Shown one piece after another: positions 61,145 to 64,000 of a stretch of DNA of 64,000 nt; within the stretch, counting starts at the first letter, position 1, and every line of letters starts with the position of its first letter. The stretch covers positions 62,001 through 126,000 of the forward strand of contig JAIUOD010000002.1 in NCBI GenBank assembly GCA_020161405.1, read 5' to 3'. The notes under the pieces are model-generated. The model was not told where the DNA came from. It did not search any database and was given only the letters and a program-made list of their open reading frames with translations. Origin of the DNA: Pseudomonadota bacterium. Lineage in GTDB: Bacteria; Pseudomonadota; Alphaproteobacteria; Caulobacterales; Aquidulcibacteraceae. The translations under genes and the position numbers were made by a program.

Positions 61145-63742
61145 TTAATGAACTATACTTGGTGAATTGGCACTTAGGCCTTTAAAGACAAGGCCGCTTT
61201 CGCCAACGCTTGCGGTTACAACGCTGCCATCCAAAATTGCGCCAGACAATATTAGTTTTGCCAATGGATCTTGAATTTCTTTTTGGATAATGCGTTTTAA
61301 TGGGCGCGCGCCATACATTTGGTCATAGCCTTTATTGGCAATCCATTCTTTGGCGGCATTATCAAGTTCAAGTTTAATATCACGGCTTGATAATAGGCTT
61401 TCAAGGCGGCGCAATTGAATTGGAACAATCGCATCCATTTGCGTACGACCCAAACGACTAAAGAGGATGATTTCATCAATACGATTGATAAATTCGGGGC
61501 GGAAATTTTGTTTTACCGCTTCCATCACCAATGGGCGCACTTTTTCAATATCTTCGCCTTCGGGTTGTTCGGCCAAATAGGTAGAACCCAAATTAGATGT
61601 CATAACCAAAATCACATTGCGAAAATCAACGGTGCGACCTTGACCATCGGTTAAGCGCCCATCATCTAAAACTTGTAAAAGCACGTTAAAGACATCGGGG
61701 TGGGCTTTTTCAACTTCATCAAAAAGCACAACCTGATATGGCCTTCTGCGAACCGCCTCGGTCAATGCGCCGCCTTCATCATAACCAACATATCCCGGAG
61801 GCGCGCCAATCATGCGCGAAACGCTATGTTTTTCCATATATTCGGACATATCAAGGCGGGTAATTGCACTATCATCATCGAATAGGAATTCTGCCAAGGC
61901 TTTGGTCAATTCGGTTTTACCAACACCAGTTGGGCCAAGGAAAAGGAATGAACCAATTGGCTTGTTTGGGTCTTGCAAACCCGCACGTGAACGGCGAACC
62001 GCATCAGCAACCGCATTTAGGGCTTCTTCTTGTCCGACCACGCGTTCGCGCAATTTATCTTCCATTTTAAGAAGTTTGTCACGCTCACCTTCAAGCATTT
62101 TATCAACTGGAATACCTGTCCAACGTGAAACCACTTCGGCGATTTGTTCGCTATCGACTGTTTCGGCAGCCAAAGATTGTTTATTGGTGTCAGCGTTTTT
62201 CAATTCTTCTTCAAGTTTTGGAATGCGCCCATATTGCAATTCACCCGCTTTGGCATAATCGCCGCGACGCGTTGCATCTTGCAATTCAATATGAAGTTTT
62301 TCCAATTCTTCTTTTAATTTTGTGGCGTCCGCAAGGCTTGCTTTTTCTGCGCGCCATTTTTCGGTCATATTGGCCGATTTTTCCTCGAGGTCTTGGATTT
62401 CATCTTCAAGTTTTGCCAATCTATCGACCGATGCGGCATCTTGCTCCTTTTCAAGGGCAGAAGCCTCAATTTTTAATTGCATTAGGCGGCGGTCGATTTC
62501 GTCCAATTCTTCGGGTTTGCTATCAACCTGCATTCTTAGGCGGCTTGATGCCTCATCCATCAAATCAATGGCCTTATCGGGTAAGAATCTGTCGGCAATA
62601 TAGCGGTTAGATAGGGTCGCGGCGGCAACAATTGCGGCATCGCTAATGCGCACGCCATGATGCACTTCATATTTTTCCTTTAGACCACGTAGGATTGAAA
62701 TTGTATCTTCAATTGTTGGTTCTTCAACAAAAACTGGTTGGAAGCGGCGCGCTAAAGCGGCATCTTTTTCAACATGTTTGCGATATTCATCCAAAGTGGT
62801 TGCACCAACGCAGCGCAATTCACCGCGCGATAATGCAGGTTTTAAAAGGTTTGATGCATCCATCGCGCCATCACCTTTTCCCGCGCCCACAAGTGTATGC
62901 ATTTCGTCGATGAATAGGATGATTTGCCCGCTTGCGGCCTGTACTTCTATGATAACGGCTTTTAGGCGTTCTTCAAATTCACCGCGATATTTTGCGCCCG
63001 CAATTAATGCGCCCATATCAAGCGATAAAAGTTTTTTATCTTTAAGGGATTCTGGCACATCACCATTGATTATTCTAAGTGCCAAACCTTCGGCAATTGC
63101 GGTTTTACCCACACCAGGTTCACCAATTAATACAGGGTTGTTTTTTGTGCGGCGGCTTAAAACCTGAATAGTGCGGCGAATTTCTTCATCGCGCCCGATT
63201 ACGGGGTCAAGTTTGCCGTTTTGCGCAGCCTCGGTAAGGTCGCGTGTATATTTTTTTAGGCTTTCATATTGGCTATCTGCGTTTTCACTATTGGCATTGC
63301 GCCCTTTGCGCATCATGCCGATTGCCATATTGATGCTTTGCGTGGTTACGCCCGCCGCTGCCAATGCTTCGCTGGCTTTTGATTTGCCTGCGGTAAGCAT
63401 TGAAAGCAAAAGCCATTCGGCGGCAACAAAAGAATCGCCCGCTTTTTTTGCCGCTTCTTCGGCGCCAGTAATGATGCGCGCGGTTTCATTTGGCAGATAA
63501 GTTTTACCATCACCGCCCTGTACAACAGGCAGACCTGCAACCGCAACATCGGCGGCAAGGCGCGCCTCATCAGGGCGACCACCCGCCGATTTTATAAGAC
63601 CAATTGCAAGCGACTTATCTTCATCAAGCATTGCCTTAAGCAAATGTTCAGGGGCAAAATATTGGTTGCCACGTTTAATAGCCTCCATTTGCCCAGCTTG
63701 GATAATATTGCGCGCCCGTTCGGTAAATTTCTCTAGATTCAT
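61145..63742 (-). CDS. clpB: ATP-dependent chaperone ClpB
   Basis: Hexameric AAA+ disaggregase, 865 residues, usual length. N-terminal Clp-N repeats (residues 1-150; [21 protein letters not shown]). First ATPase domain with Walker [16 protein letters not shown] (about 207-221) and Walker [16 protein letters not shown]. The coiled-coil middle domain (about 405-525) is rich in E, K and L, which distinguishes ClpB from ClpA/ClpC. The second ATPase domain has Walker [22 protein letters not shown] and Walker [34 protein letters not shown]. It resolves protein aggregates with DnaK. A GAGGG ribosome site precedes the start, and an RpoH-type promoter lies 55-85 bp upstream. Confidence 0.98.
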   Translation of the reverse strand: MNLEKFTERARNIIQAGQMEAIKRGNQYFAPEHLLKAMLDEDKSLAIGLIKSAGGRPDEARLAADVAVAGLPVVQGGDGKTYLPNETARIITGAEEAAKKAGDSFVAAEWLLLSMLTAGKSKASEALAAAGVTTQSINMAIGMMRKGRNANSENADSQYESLKKYTRDLTEAAQNGKLDPVIGRDEEIRRTIQVLSRRTKNNPVLIGEPGVGKTAIAEGLALRIINGDVPESLKDKKLLSLDMGALIAGAKYRGEFEERLKAVIIEVQAASGQIILFIDEMHTLVGAGKGDGAMDASNLLKPALSRGELRCVGATTLDEYRKHVEKDAALARRFQPVFVEEPTIEDTISILRGLKEKYEVHHGVRISDAAIVAAATLSNRYIADRFLPDKAIDLMDEASSRLRMQVDSKPEELDEIDRRLMQLKIEASALEKEQDAASVDRLAKLEDEIQDLEEKSANMTEKWRAEKASLADATKLKEELEKLHIELQDATRRGDYAKAGELQYGRIPKLEEELKNADTNKQSLAAETVDSEQIAEVVSRWTGIPVDKMLEGERDKLLKMEDKLRERVVGQEEALNAVADAVRRSRAGLQDPNKPIGSFLFLGPTGVGKTELTKALAEFLFDDDSAITRLDMSEYMEKHSVSRMIGAPPGYVGYDEGGALTEAVRRRPYQVVLFDEVEKAHPDVFNVLLQVLDDGRLTDGQGRTVDFRNVILVMTSNLGSTYLAEQPEGEDIEKVRPLVMEAVKQNFRPEFINRIDEIILFSRLGRTQMDAIVPIQLRRLESLLSSRDIKLELDNAAKEWIANKGYDQMYGARPLKRIIQKEIQDPLAKLILSGAILDGSVVTASVGESGLVFKGLSANSPSIVH

Positions 63743-63796
63743 CTTGAACCCTCGTTTCTATGAAGATTTGGCAAGCCTAAGCCCGCCCACACTATA

Positions 63797-63826
63797 TAGA
63801 TAGGTGTTGTATATATGTTACACAAG
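63797..63826 (-). promoter_or_regulatory. RpoH (sigma-32) promoter of clpB
   Basis: On the minus strand CTTG (63823-63826), 18 bp, then CCTATCT (63798-63804). This fits the alphaproteobacterial heat-shock consensus CTTG-N17/18-CYTATNT. The predicted start of transcription is about 50 nt before the clpB ATG. Confidence 0.82.
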
Positions 63827-63934
63827 GGGTGTGGTGGAAAATCACAAATATTATGTGATAAATTATTTTTATTGTCAATCATTGACAATTTTTGCTAATT
63901 TTGGATAATATCAAAAAACCAAAGAGGCACTTCA

Positions 63935-64000
63935 ATGAATATCAACCTTACCCCTAAACTTGAAGAAATGGTGCGTGAAAAAGTAAAGTCTGGGCTTTAT
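63935..64000 (+). CDS. parD: ParD-like antitoxin, N-terminus only (cut by window edge)
   Basis: Only 22 codons are visible: MNINLTPKLEEMVREKVKSG, then LY. This matches the ribbon-helix-helix start of type II antitoxins of the ParD family (typical MxVNLTPELEAMVxxKVxSGxY). AGAGG lies about 8 bp before the ATG. A ParE toxin gene would be expected just outside the window. The call rests on 22 residues. Confidence 0.75.
   Translation, partial: MNINLTPKLEEMVREKVKSGLY

Noticed and set aside
61812..63500. Long plus-strand frames opposite clpB
   Set aside because: Serine/arginine-rich shadow frames from clpB codon structure; no ribosome sites or domains.

Overview
The window comes from a low-GC alphaproteobacterium. 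I cannot name the genus. The evidence is the order phoR - pstC - pstA - pstB - phoU - phoB with long PstC and PstA proteins, an RpoH-type promoter (CTTG - 18 bp - CCTATCT) in front of clpB, a remnant of an alphaproteobacterial-type initiator tRNA, a TonB receptor under LacI control, and AT-rich codon choice throughout. Genes are densely packed, often with 1-11 nt overlaps.

Region 1 (1-15.3 kb) is anaerobic nitrate respiration and anaerobic life. Two NarK-type transporters (the first cut by the window edge) lead into narGHJI, followed by a small parvulin-like gene that appears to lack its catalytic domain, and a strong terminator. After a methyltransferase and an outer-membrane porin come nnrS and the class III ribonucleotide reductase pair nrdD-nrdG. 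FNR/NNR-type boxes (TTGAC-N4-GTCAA and TTGAT-N4-GTCAA) sit in front of nnrS and nrdD.

Region 2 (15.3-26.5 kb) looks like inserted DNA. It starts with a 45-nt 3' fragment of an initiator tRNA, carries a broken IS3-type orfA, and is dominated by a giant autotransporter adhesin (about 3,220 codons) interrupted by one in-frame TGA. A second, degenerate copy of the tRNA 3' end lies at the far side; each copy is followed by a terminator.

Region 3 (26.5-31.8 kb) makes and feeds molybdenum cofactor: moaE, moaD, moeA and a moaC-moaB fusion on the minus strand, and a divergent molybdate ABC importer modABC. This fits the molybdoenzyme NarG.

Region 4 (31.8-41.6 kb) is a LacI-controlled alpha-glucoside utilisation cluster on the minus strand: a GH65 phosphorylase fused to beta-phosphoglucomutase, a TonB receptor, an MFS sugar transporter, the LacI regulator and a secreted six-hairpin glycosidase. 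Near-identical palindromic operators lie upstream of the first and last genes.

Region 5 (41.8-47.6 kb) is a five-gene operon for D-amino acid or peptide salvage: secreted N-acyl-D-amino-acid deacylase, DUF1611 protein (DgcN-like), amino acid permease, RpiR regulator, and an enolase-superfamily epimerase (DgcA-like). It is followed by a convergent pair of unknown exported proteins (DUF3142 and a TPR-like protein) and a possible small structured RNA.

Region 6 (51-58.4 kb) is phosphate sensing and uptake: a small membrane protein, phoR, a clear Pho box, pstCAB, phoU and phoB; pstS is not in the window. Region 7 (58.4-64 kb) holds three tandem paralogous secreted proteins, a lone terminase-small-subunit-like gene, a cluster of hairpins, clpB with a heat-shock promoter, and the start of a ParD-like antitoxin gene at the right edge.
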